Positions 13,443-14,826 of a stretch of DNA of 14,826 bases are shown here, one piece after another; position 1 is the first letter of the stretch, and every line of letters starts with the position of its first letter. Source of the stretch: Bacillota bacterium (lineage in GTDB: Bacteria > Bacillota > Clostridia > Christensenellales > Aristaeellaceae). The stretch lies in contig JAEVYX010000022.1 in NCBI GenBank assembly GCA_023392515.1, positions 1 through 14,826 on the forward strand, in the 5' to 3' direction. Position numbers and translations under genes: made by a program. The notes below the pieces were generated by a model that saw only the letters and a list, made by a program, of their open reading frames with translations, ran no database searches and was not told where the DNA came from.

Positions 13443-14826
13443 ATGACGCCCGAACTCCAATTGAAAATTCAAACCCTGCCGGAAAGCCCCGGCTGCTATT
13501 TAATGAAGCAGCAGGGGGAAATCATTTACGTAGGCAAGGCTGTTAACCTGAAAAACAGGGTACGTAGCTATTTTCAATATAGCCGGGGCCATACGGCCAA
13601 AGTGGCCGCTATGGTTTCCAAGGTGGATGATTTTGATGTGGTGCTCTGCTCCACCAATCTGGAAGCGCTGACCCTGGAATGCAATCTCATCAAGCTGCAT
13701 AAGCCGTTTTACAATATTCTGCTGAAGGATGACAAGCATTACCCCTATGTGCGGGTGGACTTGCGGGAGGCCTTTCCCAGGCTTACCCTGGCCAGACGCA
13801 TGGAAAAGGATGGCGCAAAATATTTCGGCCCCTATATTGGCGCAACGGCTGTCAAGCAGGTGATGGATGCTGTGCGCAATGTATTTCCCCTGCGCACCTG
13901 CAAGCTGGACCTGCCGCTGAAAAGCCCGCGCCGGCCCTGCATACAGTACGAAATCGGCCGTTGCCTCGCCCCGTGCGCCGGGAAGTGCAGCCAGGAGGAG
14001 TACGGAAAACTCATTTCCCAGGCATTGTCCTTTCTGGGCGGGAAGTACCAGGAAGTGGTGCAAAAGCTGCGGGAGGATATGACAAAGGCGGCCAAGGATC
14101 TGAACTTCGAACGTGCGGCCTCCCTGCGGGATAAAATCCGTGATGTAGAAGCGTTGATGGAGCGGCAGCGTGCCATTCAGGTAAATGGTGAGGATCAGGA
14201 CATATTGGCTCTGGCCCAGGATGGGCTGGATGCCATGGCCCAAATCCTGTACGTGCGGGGCGGCCGGATGATCGGCGGCGATCATTTTGCCCTGCCCAGG
14301 GAAGGCAATGAGCCGGCGGGCGAAGTATTGGCCGGGTTCATCACCCAGTATTATGAGGACGGAAACCTGATTCCCCGCCATGTATTGTGCGAGGAGCTGC
14401 CGGAAGACAGGGGAGAACTGGAGGACTGGCTTCGGGAAAAGCGGAGCGGTGCGGTGACGCTATCCATCCCCCGCAGGGGCGAAAAGCACGAGCTTGTGCT
14501 GCTGGCACAAAAAAACGCCCGGGACGCTTTGGAAAAGCGCAATGCCAGGGATGCCATCCGCGAGGAGCGCACCATAGGCGCAGCTGCCGCCTTGGGGGAG
14601 GCGCTGGGCATGAAAAAAGCGCCCCGGCGCATTGAAGGGTTTGATATCTCCAATACCCAGGGCGTTTTGAGCGTTGCCTCCATGGTGGTCTTTATTGGCG
14701 GAGAGCCTGCCAAAAAGGAATACCGGCATTTCCGCATCCGCACAGTGGAAGGCCCCAACGATTTTGCATCCATGAATGAGGTGCTGGGCAGGCGTTTTAC
14801 CCATGGCCTGGAGGAAATCAAGGAGC
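13443..14826 (+). CDS. uvrC: UvrABC excinuclease subunit C (3' end outside window)
   Basis: The frame is open from the ATG at 13443 to the right edge: 461 residues of an expected 600 or so. UvrC makes both incisions in nucleotide excision repair after UvrA-UvrB damage recognition. The N-terminal GIY-YIG nuclease (about 14-93) has GCYLM, IIYVGKA with Y29, R39, and LECNLIK with E79. C166, C174, C178 and C182 form the four-Cys cluster seen in many UvrC proteins. The UVR motif that binds UvrB is about 208-243 (DLNFERAASLRDKIRDVE region). The C-terminal RNase H-like endonuclease domain begins near 397 with GFDISNTQG (D401) and is cut off by the window. GGAGGG 5 bases before the ATG fixes the start. 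No LexA-type box was seen upstream. Confidence 0.96.
   Translation, partial: MTPELQLKIQTLPESPGCYLMKQQGEIIYVGKAVNLKNRVRSYFQYSRGHTAKVAAMVSKVDDFDVVLCSTNLEALTLECNLIKLHKPFYNILLKDDKHYPYVRVDLREAFPRLTLARRMEKDGAKYFGPYIGATAVKQVMDAVRNVFPLRTCKLDLPLKSPRRPCIQYEIGRCLAPCAGKCSQEEYGKLISQALSFLGGKYQEVVQKLREDMTKAAKDLNFERAASLRDKIRDVEALMERQRAIQVNGEDQDILALAQDGLDAMAQILYVRGGRMIGGDHFALPREGNEPAGEVLAGFITQYYEDGNLIPRHVLCEELPEDRGELEDWLREKRSGAVTLSIPRRGEKHELVLLAQKNARDALEKRNARDAIREERTIGAAAALGEALGMKKAPRRIEGFDISNTQGVLSVASMVVFIGGEPAKKEYRHFRIRTVEGPNDFASMNEVLGRRFTHGLEEIKE

Noticed and set aside
13500..14381. Minus-strand open frame (293 codons) opposite uvrC
   Set aside because: The plus strand encodes unmistakable UvrC with GIY-YIG, Cys cluster and UVR motif; the antisense frame has no family features.
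1..14826. CRISPR array, transposase, prophage or toxin-antitoxin genes
   Set aside because: No regularly spaced direct repeats and no matching protein motifs were seen on either strand.

Overview
The window looks like chromosome of an anaerobic low-to-mid GC Gram-positive bacterium, most likely class Clostridia (my guess is a gut lineage such as Christensenellales or Oscillospirales; I cannot resolve it further). Support: consensus GGAGG ribosome sites, TTGACA/TATAAT promoters, a YnzC (DUF896) gene, a DUF1292 gene, a Firmicutes-type HelD, a PadR regulator beside a membrane ferredoxin, and rho-independent terminators. No tRNA, rRNA, CRISPR array, transposase or phage gene was seen.

Layout. 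1-580: the tail of an unrecognised small gene, a terminator, then about 200 bases of back-to-back hairpins ending in a strong stem-loop. 581-2060 (minus strand): an operon of a PadR-type repressor and a NapH/CcoG-like membrane 4Fe-4S protein, with two tandem promoters and a palindrome that looks like the PadR operator. 2065-2210: a 146-bp element with perfect 31-bp terminal inverted repeats and smaller inner hairpins. 2250-4630: helD, with its own strong promoter.

4703-11504 (plus strand): six tightly packed genes, probably one transcript: a membrane-anchored M1 metallopeptidase, a fused GT2 glycosyltransferase-GtrA flippase, two tandem paralogous exported phosphodiester glycosidases, an Lgt-like membrane protein that has lost catalytic residues, and a membrane protein with a degenerate GGDEF domain. 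Nearly every product is membrane-bound or exported, and two chemistries (lipid-linked sugar synthesis/flipping and sugar-phosphodiester cleavage) fit together as an envelope glycosylation and remodelling locus. This is the best candidate for an undescribed system, but its substrate is unknown.

11508-14826: a GNAT acetyltransferase (minus strand, convergent with the operon, 3 bp apart), divergently followed by ynzC; then a DUF1292 protein with a Cys/His-rich insert, behind an extended -10 promoter and a leader hairpin and ended by a GCAA-loop terminator; a second GNAT whose true start is doubtful; and the first three quarters of uvrC, which runs off the right edge.
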